A DNA stretch of 64,000 nt. Origin: REEB509 sp049314555 (GTDB lineage Bacteria; Pseudomonadota; Alphaproteobacteria; Caulobacterales; Aquidulcibacteraceae). The notes beneath the pieces were generated by a model. The model searched no databases and was not told the origin of the DNA. It saw only the letters and a list, made by a program, of their open reading frames with translations. Location: contig JBMOEW010000001.1 in NCBI GenBank assembly GCA_049314555.1, positions 1 through 64,000 of the forward strand, written 5' to 3'. This document shows, one piece after another, positions 1-9,725 of the stretch. The first letter of the stretch is position 1, and each line of letters begins with the position of its first letter. A program made the translations under genes and the position numbers.

Positions 1-2710
1 GATCGGTGGCTGAGAACGCTGCTACTTCTACCGCAGTGGGCACTGTGGCGGCGAGCGGCGAGGGCGGCGGAGCGATCAGCTACAGCCTGGTCACCAATCC
101 CGGCAATCGGTTTGCGATCGACGCCAATTCTGGGGTCATCTCAGTTGCGGCTAGCGCGGTGCTCGATTTTGAAAGTGTGACAAGCCACACCATTCGGGTG
201 AAAGCGACGGACACGAACGGTTCAAGCGAGCAGGACCTCGTGGTGTCGGTGACGAACGTCAACGAGGCTCCCACGATTGGTTCGGGCGGAAGCGTGACGT
301 ATACCGAGAACGATGTTGTGGCCGCCTATACCACGGCTGCGAGCGATGTCGATGCCGGCACGACGCTGACCTATTCGTTGGGCGGTGCGGATGCGAACTT
401 GTTCAACATCAACAGTGCCACGGGCATTGTGACGTTCAAGAACAGCCCTAACTTCGAGGCGCCAGGCGATGCCGGGGGCAATAATGTCTATGACATCACG
501 GTCACGGCCAGCGATGGCACTTTGAGTGCGACGAAGAACGTCGCGATTACAGTGGTAAACGCCAACGAAGCACCGACGATCACCTCTGGTGGGACGGCGA
601 GCTTCGCGGAGAATGCAACGGGTACGGTCTATACTGCGGCAGCAACCGACCCCGACGCCAGCACCACGCTGAGCTACTTCTTGACCGGGGCCGACGCCAA
701 CCTGTTCAACATCAACCCGACGACCGGGGCTGTGACCTTCAGGGCCAGTCCGAACTTTGAAGTTCCGACCGACGCCGGCGGCAATAACGTGTATGATATC
801 GTCGTCAACGCATCTGATGGCACCAACCTAGCGTCGCGGACAATTGCGGTGACGGTCACAAATGTCAACGAGGCTCCTGGTGCTGCAGGTTGGTCTGCAG
901 GCGGATCGGTGGCTGAGAACGCTGCTACTTCTACCGCAGTGGGCACTGTGGCGGCGAGTGGTGAAGGCGGTGGCGCGATCAACTACAGCTTCGTTACGAA
1001 TCCCGGAAACCGGTTCGCGATCGACAGCTCGACCGGAAACATCACGGTTTCGGCGGGGGCGTCTCTCGACTTCGAGGCCGCGCCGACCCACGTCATTCGT
1101 GTCAAAGCAACAGACACGAATGGGTCAACCGAAACCGATTTGACGGTGACCTTGACCAACGTCAATGAGGTGCCGACGTTTACGTCTGGCTCAGCTGTGA
1201 CGTATACTGAAAATGATACGAGCGCGTCCTATGCGACTGTGGCGAGTGATGCTGATGCCGGCTCAACGCTGACCTACACGCTTGGTGGGACAGACGCGAA
1301 CCTGTTCAACATCAACACGTCGTCTGGTGTGGTGACATTCAAGAACAGCCCGAACTTCGAAGCGCCGGGTGACGCTGGTGGCAACAATGTCTATGACATC
1401 ACAGTCACCGCAAGCGATGGCACCTTGAGCGCCACCAAGAACGTCGCAATCACGGTGGTGAACGCGAACGAAGCGCCAACGATCACTTCTGGCGGAACGG
1501 CGAGCTTTGCGGAAAATGCGACGGGTACGGTGTATACGGCCACCTCAACCGATCCGGATGTGGGCGCCTCTGTGCTTTACTTCCTGGGCGGCACGGATGG
1601 GGCGCTGTTTGCGATCGATCCGAGCACGGGCGCGGTAACGTTCAAGGCTCCGCCGAACTTTGAGGTGCCTGGTGACGCTGGCGCAGACAATGTATACGAC
1701 GTCACTGTGTTTGCTTCGGACGGCGGATTGGTCACCTCCAAAGCCCTCGCCATCACGGTTACGGATGCAAACGATTTGCCCGGCTCACCGGCTTGGAGCA
1801 GCGGCGGGACTGTGGCGGAAAACTCTGGCAACGGCGTTGTGGTTGGGTCCGTTAGCGCAACCGACCCTGATGCGGGAAGTTCGGTGACCTACACGCTAGT
1901 AAGCAACCCAAGCAATCGGTTCGCGATCAATTCGTCCACGGGGCAAATCACGACAACCGCTAGCGCAGCGCTGAACTTTGAGGGCGCAGCGAGCCATGTC
2001 ATCCGTGTACGGGCGACAGACAACGTTGGCGGCTTTACCGAAGCTAACGTGACCGTGGGCGTTACAAACGTCAACGAAGCGGCAAACTTCTCCGGCGGGA
2101 GTACAGCAAACTTCGCGGAGAATGGGACCGGCACCGCGTATGACGCGAATGCCAGTGATCCCGAAGGCGATGCAATCACGTTCACGCTCTCTGGAACCGA
2201 TGCAGCCTTGTTCAATATCAATGCGAGCAGCGGAATTGTGACTTTCAAAAGCGCTCCCAACTTCGAGGCCGCTGGCGATGTTGGTGCAAACAACGTGTAC
2301 GATGTAATCGTGACCGCAACTTCGGGCGGACAAACCGCGACCCGGACGGTTGCGATCACCGTGACGAATGTCAATGAGGTTGGAAACTTCACATCTGGCA
2401 CTACCGCAAGCGTGGCGGAAGGCAGTACTGGCGTGCTATACACTGCGGCAGTCACCGACCCAGACGCCGGTGCCACACAGACCTATTCGTTGGCAGGTGG
2501 CGGCGATAACAGCTTCTTCTCGATCAATGCGGCAACGGGTGAAGTGCGCTTCTTGGCGGCACCGAACTTTGAGGTGCCTGTCGATGCGGGAACCAACAAC
2601 GTCTACAACATCACGGTCAACGCGAACGATGGCGTGAATACGGTTACGCGCAACGTGGCAGTGACTGTGACCAACGTTGCGCCGACGATCACATCACCAA
2701 ATGTGGTCAG
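1..2710 (+). repeat. Tandem super-repeat, period 903 nt (three cadherin domains per unit)
   Basis: The first 55 nt of the window recur without change at 904–958. The equivalent GTG of the V-A-E-N motif falls at 6, 909 and 1812, so the spacing is exactly 903 nt (301 codons) over three units. Units 1 and 2 are closely related in DNA and differ mainly at third positions; unit 3 is more diverged. The repeat is in frame and encodes three cadherin-like domains per unit, so copy number can change by whole units without breaking the gene. Confidence 0.85.
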
Positions 2711-3650
2711 TATCGGCGAGGAAATCCTGTTGTCCACGGTGATCCACACAATTACAGCCACCGAACCTGGGGCTTCGGCCTGGACGTACTCGCTTTCTGG
2801 TACGGACGCCGGCGACTTTACCTTTGACGCAGGAACCGGACAAATTCGATTTGCTGCGACCTCGGACTTTGAAAACCCTGCGGACGCCAACTTCGACAAC
2901 GTCTATAACTTGACCCTGCAAGCCAGCAACGGTAGTGAGACCGTCACCCAATCCTTCACTGTCTCTGTGCTGAACAATTCCTCAATTGCCGATACACAAA
3001 CCGGTGGAATCGGGAACGACATTCTCAATACTGGCAATGGGGCCGATACTTTGGACGGTGGCAGCGGCAATGATACACTGATCGGAGGGATGGGCGCTGA
3101 CAGCCTGACGGGCGGATTGGGCATAGATACCGCCAGTTATGTGACGGCATCGAGCGGCATTTCGCTGACACTTGGTGCTGGACTCACCGGCACGGGGACC
3201 GGCGGTGAGGCGAGCGGAGATACGCTCAGCGGAATCGAGAATGTCCTTGGCTCCGGATTTAGCGATTCGTTCCTGCTGACTGTTGGCGCAGGTTGGTCTG
3301 TCAATGGTGGCGGCGACAGCGATACCGTGCGGTTTGCCGATAACAGCGGTACCGTGACAAACGCCAGCTTCGCCAGCGTCTTGAGTGATGTGGAGGTTTT
3401 GGACTTTACGGGCTCCAACGTGACGGCAAACATCACCATCACGCCGCAGTTTTTGCAAAGCTTGACCAGCGATGGCACGAGCTCCAGTCTGACGATGGAC
3501 TTTGATGCCGGCGATACGCTGAGCGTTGATCCATCGGTGGGCGCGGGAACGTTCAATGACGGACGATCTGGCGGAATCGGAACGATCATCTTCTACAGCG
3601 GAACGACCTGGACATCGGAGAACGAGCTGGGACGCGTGACTGTCACGTGA
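1..3650 (+). CDS. Giant cadherin-repeat RTX protein, 3' part only (probable type I-secreted adhesin)
   Basis: The frame is open at the left edge (first full codon at position 3), so the N-terminus is missing; about 1215 residues remain. Cadherin-like repeats of about 100 residues, with recurring V-A-E-N, D-P-D-A-G and V-N-E-A-P motifs, fill the protein to about residue 985. Residues ~1000–1045 hold several GGxGxDxL RTX nonapeptides, followed by a ~170-residue tail typical of type I secretion substrates. I see no cysteine. Calcium binding and a surface-adhesin role are inferred from the family. The next genes encode an HlyD-type adaptor and a C39-less ABC exporter, which fits export by that machine. 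It converges with the adaptor gene across a large inverted repeat. Confidence 0.85.
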   Translation, partial: SVAENAATSTAVGTVAASGEGGGAISYSLVTNPGNRFAIDANSGVISVAASAVLDFESVTSHTIRVKATDTNGSSEQDLVVSVTNVNEAPTIGSGGSVTYTENDVVAAYTTAASDVDAGTTLTYSLGGADANLFNINSATGIVTFKNSPNFEAPGDAGGNNVYDITVTASDGTLSATKNVAITVVNANEAPTITSGGTASFAENATGTVYTAAATDPDASTTLSYFLTGADANLFNINPTTGAVTFRASPNFEVPTDAGGNNVYDIVVNASDGTNLASRTIAVTVTNVNEAPGAAGWSAGGSVAENAATSTAVGTVAASGEGGGAINYSFVTNPGNRFAIDSSTGNITVSAGASLDFEAAPTHVIRVKATDTNGSTETDLTVTLTNVNEVPTFTSGSAVTYTENDTSASYATVASDADAGSTLTYTLGGTDANLFNINTSSGVVTFKNSPNFEAPGDAGGNNVYDITVTASDGTLSATKNVAITVVNANEAPTITSGGTASFAENATGTVYTATSTDPDVGASVLYFLGGTDGALFAIDPSTGAVTFKAPPNFEVPGDAGADNVYDVTVFASDGGLVTSKALAITVTDANDLPGSPAWSSGGTVAENSGNGVVVGSVSATDPDAGSSVTYTLVSNPSNRFAINSSTGQITTTASAALNFEGAASHVIRVRATDNVGGFTEANVTVGVTNVNEAANFSGGSTANFAENGTGTAYDANASDPEGDAITFTLSGTDAALFNINASSGIVTFKSAPNFEAAGDVGANNVYDVIVTATSGGQTATRTVAITVTNVNEVGNFTSGTTASVAEGSTGVLYTAAVTDPDAGATQTYSLAGGGDNSFFSINAATGEVRFLAAPNFEVPVDAGTNNVYNITVNANDGVNTVTRNVAVTVTNVAPTITSPNVVSIGEEILLSTVIHTITATEPGASAWTYSLSGTDAGDFTFDAGTGQIRFAATSDFENPADANFDNVYNLTLQASNGSETVTQSFTVSVLNNSSIADTQTGGIGNDILNTGNGADTLDGGSGNDTLIGGMGADSLTGGLGIDTASYVTASSGISLTLGAGLTGTGTGGEASGDTLSGIENVLGSGFSDSFLLTVGAGWSVNGGGDSDTVRFADNSGTVTNASFASVLSDVEVLDFTGSNVTANITITPQFLQSLTSDGTSSSLTMDFDAGDTLSVDPSVGAGTFNDGRSGGIGTIIFYSGTTWTSENELGRVTVT

Positions 3651-3824
3651 GGGTAGGTGTGCGGGGTTGCGCCCAGATCGGGCGGGCCTCGCGCTGCTAT
3701 GGCTTTCGCGGATCTCACTTGATCAAGTCTTTGATGGGTGGCGTTCGGTCGCCGGCAAATGCCAGTGTCGCGATGGCGCTGGACTTCGGCAGGATCAGCG
3801 GGCATGCACGATCGAGGGGGAACG

Positions 3825-3890
3825 TCAGCATAAAGACAGACGAATGCCTCGCTGGGGGCGAGGCGACGGCCTTATTGATCTTTATGCTGA
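3825..3890. terminator. Nested inverted repeat between convergent genes, probable shared terminator
   Basis: A perfect 12-bp inverted repeat pairs 3825–3836 with 3879–3890. Between the arms is a second perfect 7-bp stem, 3846–3852 with 3858–3864, with a five-base loop. It lies between the stop of the RTX gene (3650) and the stop of the HlyD-family gene (3900), so it can fold in either transcript. There is no long T tract on either strand, so rho-independent termination is an inference. Confidence 0.5.
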
Positions 3891-3899
3891 GGGTGTATT

Positions 3900-5225
3900 C
3901 TATTCGCGCATGGCGCGTTCGGACATCTGCTGGATTGGGGCAATCAGGTAGCTGAGAATCGTGCGACGGCCGCCCTGCATGTCTACATCGGCGGTCATGC
4001 CAGGGATCACCGGACGTTCGGCACCGAAGTCGTGGGCGGCTGCGCTTAAGCGCACGCGGAAGTAGCTTTCGCCTTTCTGATCCTGGATTGCGTCCGGCGA
4101 AATCTCTACGACTTCTGCCTGAAGCCCGCCGTGGGTGGTATAGTCGTAGGCGCTGATTTTGACAGTCGCGTGCTGGCCGGGCCACACATCGCCGCGGTCT
4201 TGTGGGCGCAACCTGGCTTCAATCATGACCGTCTGGTCTACCGGTACGATCTCCACCAGCGGATCGCCCCCTTGGACAACGCCACCAATTGTTTGTACAA
4301 CGATCTTCTGGACGATCCCATCAATCGGTGCACGGACATCGGTTCGGGCGCTGCGGTCGTCAAAGGCGGTTAAGCCCTGTGTCGCTTTGGCCAGTTCGAC
4401 CCGGAGGGCTGCCGCTTCCTCCTCCGCTTTGGAGACGAATTGCGCGAGGATTGACGCACGCCGGCTTTCAGCTTCTTGAGCCTGGGCGCGCACCTGCGGC
4501 AAGGACGTTACCGAATCGCTAATGCGTGTGCGGAGCTGTTCGAGGTTGCCGCGTCGCTCCAAAACCTCTTGGCGGGAGGCTGCATTGGCAGCAAGAGCGC
4601 CTTCCAAGAGCTGAAGCCGCTCGCGCTGGGTTTGCTCTTCCGTGCGCAGCGACAAAAGGCGCGCTTCGATTGATGCGATCTCGGAACGATGGCCTCTGGC
4701 TTGGCTTTCGATGACAGCAAGTTCTTCGCGCAGTTGGTTGCGGCGGGCGTTGAACAAGCCTTCCTCAGACCGCGCGATGTGCGGTGCCTGTAGGGCCAAT
4801 GCCGGATCAATCGTGAAAACCGCGGCGCCACTGGTTTCGGCTTCGAGGCGGGCCAGAGTGATCTGCATAGAGACGACATCAGTTCGGGCGTTGCTCGCGT
4901 CGGCGGTCGTAAATTCATTGGAAATGCGCATGATAATGTCGCCTGCTTTGACCCGATCTCCCTCGTGGACAAGGATTTCGCTGACGATGCCGCCTTCCAA
5001 GTGCTGCACGACCTGGTTTTGCATTGAGGGGATAACCCGGCCAGCTGCGCGGGTGACGCTGTCTACTTTGAACAGCGCCGCCCACGCCACAAAAGCGATC
5101 GCCACAATCCACAACGTCCGCAGCAGGCGGGCCTGCGGTTCGGTGCGCAAGCGCGCGCTCCAGGGGCCGGGCGCATGCGCGGCGAGATGTTCAACTGTTG
5201 CTGACTTATGAAGAGCGTTTGTCAT
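3900..5225 (-). CDS. HlyD-family type I secretion membrane-fusion (periplasmic adaptor) protein
   Basis: This 441-residue protein has a short cytoplasmic N-terminus and one membrane segment at about residues 34–51. A lipoyl-like half-motif with H-L-E-G-G-I-V and G-D-x-V-K-A-G-D follows at about 75–100, then a long Ala/Glu/Arg-rich coiled-coil hairpin to about 290 and a C-terminal β-barrel region. Length and order match the HlyD/LapC/PrtE adaptors that link an inner-membrane ABC exporter to a TolC-type channel. It is divergent from the exporter gene across 47 nt and convergent with the RTX gene, its likely cargo. No outer-membrane channel gene is adjacent; a TolC-family gene at 15.2 kb belongs to another operon but might be shared. 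Confidence 0.9.
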   Translation of the reverse strand: MTNALHKSATVEHLAAHAPGPWSARLRTEPQARLLRTLWIVAIAFVAWAALFKVDSVTRAAGRVIPSMQNQVVQHLEGGIVSEILVHEGDRVKAGDIIMRISNEFTTADASNARTDVVSMQITLARLEAETSGAAVFTIDPALALQAPHIARSEEGLFNARRNQLREELAVIESQARGHRSEIASIEARLLSLRTEEQTQRERLQLLEGALAANAASRQEVLERRGNLEQLRTRISDSVTSLPQVRAQAQEAESRRASILAQFVSKAEEEAAALRVELAKATQGLTAFDDRSARTDVRAPIDGIVQKIVVQTIGGVVQGGDPLVEIVPVDQTVMIEARLRPQDRGDVWPGQHATVKISAYDYTTHGGLQAEVVEISPDAIQDQKGESYFRVRLSAAAHDFGAERPVIPGMTADVDMQGGRRTILSYLIAPIQQMSERAMRE

Positions 5226-5236
5226 GACGCCCTTTT

Positions 5237-5261
5237 ACCAGGAGTTATACTTATTCCTGGT
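5237..5261. promoter_or_regulatory. Inverted repeat in the HlyD/ABC divergent promoter region
   Basis: ACCAGGA at 5237–5243 and its exact complement TCCTGGT at 5255–5261 flank an 11-nt AT-rich centre. The repeat occupies the middle of the 47-nt gap between the divergent adaptor and exporter starts, where both promoters must lie. The geometry suits a dimeric regulator controlling both genes, but no regulator is identified and the assignment is inferred from symmetry and position only. Confidence 0.45.
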
Positions 5262-5272
5262 TAAGTGCGTCC

Positions 5273-7582
5273 ATGAATGTCACAAGTCCACTTCGGCTGA
5301 AGGACCTGCTCCTTGAAGCGCGCACCGCGGCGGCGATCGTCGGGCGGGTTATTGCGCTGGCGCGTGAACTGGGTTGGGGCAGAGCTGTTTCCAAGCGGGG
5401 GCTCGACGCGGCGCGTCAGGCCCAGGCAGCGCTGGAGCCAGTGCGTGGCCTGAAGGGCGGGGCTTTGATCCCCGTGCTGATCAACTTATTGGCACGAAAC
5501 GGAGAGCAAACCAATCCGCAGGGGCTGACGGCGGCGTTGCCGATGGAGGGCGAAGACCTTGACCCGCGCGTTGCGCCGCTGGCTTTGGCTCGGTTCCGGA
5601 TGCAGGCGAGATGGGAGCGCCGCAAGCTTCATGATCTTACAGCGGATGATTTTCCCTGCGTTCTAAGACTTCGCGAAGGAACTTATGTTCTCGCGCTTGA
5701 TTTTGTTGGCGATGAAAGTATCCGCGTTGCGGCGATTGATCGCGGTGTGGATTCCAATGCGCTGACCGCCTTGGAGGGCTTGGCCCTTGAATACGCCGGC
5801 GAGGCGCTGCTGGTGGGGTCCATCGATCCGGTGAACGGTGATGTAGAAGCCGAAGAGCGCGACCAGATGCGGGCCTTCCCAAAGAGGTGGATCCTTGGGC
5901 GGTTTCTGGAAGACAAGCGCATGTTGGGCCAACTGTTGCTGGCCGCGGTCTTGTTGAATTTGTGCTCGCTGGCGATGCCAATGTATCAGCGTGCGGTGTA
6001 TGATCGGGTAGTTCCCAATCTTGCGATGGAGAGCCTTTGGGCGATCTCGATCGGCATGGTGATTGCGCTTTCTTTTGAGTTCCTTCTACGGACGATCAAG
6101 TCGGATTTTGTTGAAGGCGTTGGGCTGCGCGTCAGCCATCTTGTGCAACACAAGGTGATGGCGGGGTTGATGGCGGCGCGTCATGACCGGTCGCCGACCA
6201 GTACGGGGTCGGTGCTGGTGGCGCTGCGGGACGTTGACAGTCTTGCGCATCTCGCGCCGCTGGCGATCGTGACGTTCCTGGTGGATTTGCCTTTCTTCTT
6301 CATCTTCCTCGCGCTGCTCTGGTCAATCGGGGGGCCGGTGGTGTTGGTGGCGCTCGTGGGCGCGCTGGCGATCGCGTTTGCCGGCGTGATTGCGGCGTCT
6401 GGGCTTGGGCGCATGGGGGAGCGATCTTCAAATCTGTCGCGTGCGCGGTCCAATCAGGTGGTGGATGCGGTCGATGGCTTGCAGACCTTGAAGACCAATC
6501 AGGCGGAAGGGCGATTCCTGAAGGAGTGGTCAACGGTTTCAGACCATATGGCAATTTCCGGGCACGCTCTGCGCCAGTGGGGGGAGTGGTCTGGCAGCAT
6601 CACAGCGCTCATCGTTCAGGCGGTGACAATCTTGGTTCTGGTGGTTGGCGTTTACCAGATGCAAGAAGGTCTCATGACGATCGGTACGCTGATCGCTTGT
6701 TCGCTGATGGCGGGGCGTGCGATGACGCCGATCTCCACGGCAACGGCGATTTTGGCGCGCGCTCACCAGGCGTTGGCGCAGTTTTCCGGGCTTGCGGAGT
6801 TGATTGCATTGACGCCGGAAAAGGACGTTGCGGCCTCGTCGATTTCTGGCAGGAAGTTGAAGGGAGGCATAGAGTTTCGGCGCGTGACTTTTGCCTATGA
6901 GCAGGACTCTCCGCCGGCTCTGACGGATCTATCGGTGAAGATCAGAGCGGGCGAACGCGTGGCACTGATCGGTAAGTCCGGGTCTGGTAAGTCGACGTTT
7001 CTGCAGCTTGCGGCGGGCTTGGTGGAGCCAAGCCAAGGTCGCATGCTTTTTGATGATTTCTCTGCTGATCAATATGGTGTCAGCCGGATCCGGGCGGCGA
7101 TTTCGTACGCCAGCCAAGATGCCATCATTTTCGATGCGTCTTTGAAGGACAACATTGTTTTGGGTGCGCCGTACGCGGATGATGACGATCTCATCGCGGC
7201 GGTCACGATTTCGGGAGTGGATCAGCTTGCGGCTACTTTGCCAAATGGTTTTGGTGCGCGGCTCGGCCAGCGGGGGGCGAAGCTTTCCGGTGGACAGCGA
7301 CAGGCGGTTATCCTTGCGCGTGCCTTGGCGCGACGGTGCCCGATCTTGTTGCTTGACGAGCCTACGTCGGCGCTGGATGCGGCGGCGGAGGCACGCGTGC
7401 GCGAGGGCATAGCCAAGCTGCCGCGCGATATCACCATGATCATGAGTACCCACAGGTTGGAGCTGCTTTCGCTCGTCGATCGTGTGATTTGGCTGGAGGC
7501 GGGGCGTGTGGTGGCTGATCAGCCCACGAATGAAGTCATGGCGCGGCTTCGGTCCGTGGGTGTCGTTCGCGCAGGGGCGTGA
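5273..7582 (+). CDS. Type I secretion ABC exporter (LapB/HlyB-like, fused permease and ATPase)
   Basis: The 769-residue protein has a soluble N-terminal region (about 1–210) resembling a degenerate, non-proteolytic C39-like domain. A six-helix exporter domain (about 215–500) and a nucleotide-binding domain follow. Walker A (GKSGSGKST) is near residue 567, the LSGGQRQ signature near 671, and the Walker B segment ILLLDEP near 693. It should drive ATP-dependent export of the neighbouring RTX protein with the HlyD-family adaptor. No good Shine-Dalgarno precedes the ATG. The GGDEF gene follows 64 nt downstream on the same strand and may be cotranscribed. Confidence 0.92.
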   Translation: MNVTSPLRLKDLLLEARTAAAIVGRVIALARELGWGRAVSKRGLDAARQAQAALEPVRGLKGGALIPVLINLLARNGEQTNPQGLTAALPMEGEDLDPRVAPLALARFRMQARWERRKLHDLTADDFPCVLRLREGTYVLALDFVGDESIRVAAIDRGVDSNALTALEGLALEYAGEALLVGSIDPVNGDVEAEERDQMRAFPKRWILGRFLEDKRMLGQLLLAAVLLNLCSLAMPMYQRAVYDRVVPNLAMESLWAISIGMVIALSFEFLLRTIKSDFVEGVGLRVSHLVQHKVMAGLMAARHDRSPTSTGSVLVALRDVDSLAHLAPLAIVTFLVDLPFFFIFLALLWSIGGPVVLVALVGALAIAFAGVIAASGLGRMGERSSNLSRARSNQVVDAVDGLQTLKTNQAEGRFLKEWSTVSDHMAISGHALRQWGEWSGSITALIVQAVTILVLVVGVYQMQEGLMTIGTLIACSLMAGRAMTPISTATAILARAHQALAQFSGLAELIALTPEKDVAASSISGRKLKGGIEFRRVTFAYEQDSPPALTDLSVKIRAGERVALIGKSGSGKSTFLQLAAGLVEPSQGRMLFDDFSADQYGVSRIRAAISYASQDAIIFDASLKDNIVLGAPYADDDDLIAAVTISGVDQLAATLPNGFGARLGQRGAKLSGGQRQAVILARALARRCPILLLDEPTSALDAAAEARVREGIAKLPRDITMIMSTHRLELLSLVDRVIWLEAGRVVADQPTNEVMARLRSVGVVRAGA

Positions 7583-7646
7583 GCGGCGTTTGGTTACTAT
7601 TGCTTAGGCCAGATGTGATAGCACTCGGGCCGGGAGATAGCGCGTC

Positions 7647-9542
7647 ATGGGCGGATTAGTCCAGATATTGCTGATTAGTCAGGACCGCGACTTGCGCGAG
7701 GACGTGCGGGCTGTGGTGACGGGAGACGGTGCGCCGTTCGTGCGACGCGCGCGGCAGGAATTTGTCGAGCGCCTGCAATTGGTGGGCGGACGCGATCCCC
7801 GTCATGCCACCAACGCTTGGCGCATGGAGGCAGTCCGATCAATCGATTCGGCAACAGATGTTCTAGATTCAATGGGCGCTGTCGACGCGCCGGCGTTTAT
7901 CGCAGTGATAGATACCGATTGGGAAGAGCAAGAATCGGCGCTGCTCTTTATTCTGACGATTCAGGCCCTGTCGGACCAAACGCATGTGGTTGTTCTTTCG
8001 AGCCGGCCCAACGCTGGCCTGCGGTCTTTGGTGGAAGAGCTTGGCGATCTTGAGCGATGCAGCATTTTGCGTAAACCGGTGGGCCAGGAAGAGATGTGCC
8101 GTGTTCTGACGGCTATCGCGTGGCGGTGCATCGTGGGCCACAACCTGCGTGCTTCGGGCGAGAAAGGGTTTTCTGGTGTTGGCGCGGCTGACCTTGCCGG
8201 CGCGCTCTTGCTTGAATCGCAAGCTGAACAGCGGCGTATGGCCGTGCAGGACACGCTGACGCGGCTGGGCAACCGGCGGTTGTTTGATGCGGCCGTGGAG
8301 GATGTGTTTCGCTTGGACCCAAGCCGGCGTTCGCACGCCTTGTTGTTGATCGATCTTGATCGGTTCAAGGCGGTCAACGACACGTTGGGGCATGCGGCCG
8401 GTGATGAGCTTTTGAAGCAAGTGGCCGACCGATTACGGGATGCGGCGGGTGCAGACGATGTGGTCTTTCGCCTCGGGGGCGACGAGTTTGCCCTTCTGAG
8501 ACCTGTTCATGACAGCGCACAGGACGTGGCTGACGCGATCGTTACTGCAGTCGGCACTCCCTTTGAAGTCCACGGCAACGTTGTCAATATTGGCGCTTCA
8601 GTGGGTTGGGCGACTCCGGTTGATGGGGCTACGGACGCCGCGGATCTGGTGGCGCGAGCCGATACTGCTCTGTATGCGGTGAAAGCGGGCGGGCGCGGTG
8701 CTGCGCGCAAATACACCAAAGAGCAGGACCGGCAACGCCAGGTTCGGGCCGCGTTGGAAGACGAATTGCGCCAGCGGATCGCTGATGGGCCTGCGCCGTT
8801 GATGTTTGCACCGATTGTATGCACGGCGAGCGGCGTGCTTCTCGGGGCCGAAGCGATTTTGGATCTGACCGGGGACGGTGAGGCCGACCTGACCGAAGCT
8901 CGTCTGGAAAAGCTGCTGGTGGATTCCACACTGGCGCTGGAAGTGGCGCTGTGGACGGCGGCAAGTGCTATCTCGATCCAAAAGAGCATGCACGGGTTGC
9001 GGATTAGCGCAAATTTGACGCCTCGGCTGTTTCGCAGCGAGCAGGGGGCGAAACGTCTTGGCGACGCGATCCTGGCACATCGCGCGGATCCGAGTTTGTT
9101 GACGCTTGAGGCACCCAGCGTGGCTGTCTTTCAAGATGTCGATATTGCCATTACACGGATCAAAGCGTTGCGCGATCTGGGCGTTGGGGTTGAGCTCGAC
9201 GACTTCGGGGATTGTTCTTTTTCGATAGATGCGCTGATGCGTATTCCGGCCATCGGCGCTAAGATCGCGCCGCTGTTTGCGCACAAGGCCGTCGCATCCG
9301 CGCAGGCCGCGCAAACCATGCGGGGCTTAACGTTGGTTGCCTCTGGAGCGGGGCTTTCTGTGACGGCGACCGGCGTTGATACCGGGGCGTTGTGGCTTGC
9401 CATGAATGCGTTCAAATGCGCGAGCGTGCAGGGCCGGGCGGTGAGTTCGCCGCTGACGCGCGACCAGATTTTGGCGCGCGTGGAGCGGGACGCTGGCCGG
9501 CTTGGTGATCATCCAGGGCCTGCGACTATACCGTTGCGCTAG
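7647..9542 (+). CDS. Receiver-like–GGDEF–degenerate EAL protein (probable diguanylate cyclase)
   Basis: The 631-residue protein starts with a receiver-like fold (about 1–160) that keeps an Asp in a V-I-D-T-D stretch and a C-terminal L-R-K-P, but has an altered acidic pocket. A GGDEF domain follows, with the intact R-L-G-G-D-E-F loop near residue 277. The C-terminal third (about 375–620) resembles EAL. Its signature positions are changed: E-A-P and D-D-F-G-D-C appear where active enzymes have E-x-T/E and D-D-F-G-T-G, and the K-I-D is K-I-A. Expected role: c-di-GMP synthesis, with EAL as a binding or regulatory domain. Its neighbours include a PilZ receptor, which suggests a local signalling circuit. 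Confidence 0.85.
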   Translation: MGGLVQILLISQDRDLREDVRAVVTGDGAPFVRRARQEFVERLQLVGGRDPRHATNAWRMEAVRSIDSATDVLDSMGAVDAPAFIAVIDTDWEEQESALLFILTIQALSDQTHVVVLSSRPNAGLRSLVEELGDLERCSILRKPVGQEEMCRVLTAIAWRCIVGHNLRASGEKGFSGVGAADLAGALLLESQAEQRRMAVQDTLTRLGNRRLFDAAVEDVFRLDPSRRSHALLLIDLDRFKAVNDTLGHAAGDELLKQVADRLRDAAGADDVVFRLGGDEFALLRPVHDSAQDVADAIVTAVGTPFEVHGNVVNIGASVGWATPVDGATDAADLVARADTALYAVKAGGRGAARKYTKEQDRQRQVRAALEDELRQRIADGPAPLMFAPIVCTASGVLLGAEAILDLTGDGEADLTEARLEKLLVDSTLALEVALWTAASAISIQKSMHGLRISANLTPRLFRSEQGAKRLGDAILAHRADPSLLTLEAPSVAVFQDVDIAITRIKALRDLGVGVELDDFGDCSFSIDALMRIPAIGAKIAPLFAHKAVASAQAAQTMRGLTLVASGAGLSVTATGVDTGALWLAMNAFKCASVQGRAVSSPLTRDQILARVERDAGRLGDHPGPATIPLR

Positions 9543-9725
9543 ATCGTGGTTTCTGGTGGCACAATCTTTATCCGGATCAAATCGGCGAAAAATTAATCAG
9601 TATTCACCCCGTTTGTTGGATGGGTGTTAAGGGTGATTGGGTTAAACCCATGGTTTGAGCGTCCGGATCAGGCAAGAGCATCTTGAGCCTTGATTGCTGG
9701 TAGCATTGGTTTGGAGAGTTTTATC

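Noticed and set aside
1..3650. CRISPR or mobile repeat
   Set aside because: The repeats are in frame and code cadherin domains with a 903-nt period; there are no short equal spacers.
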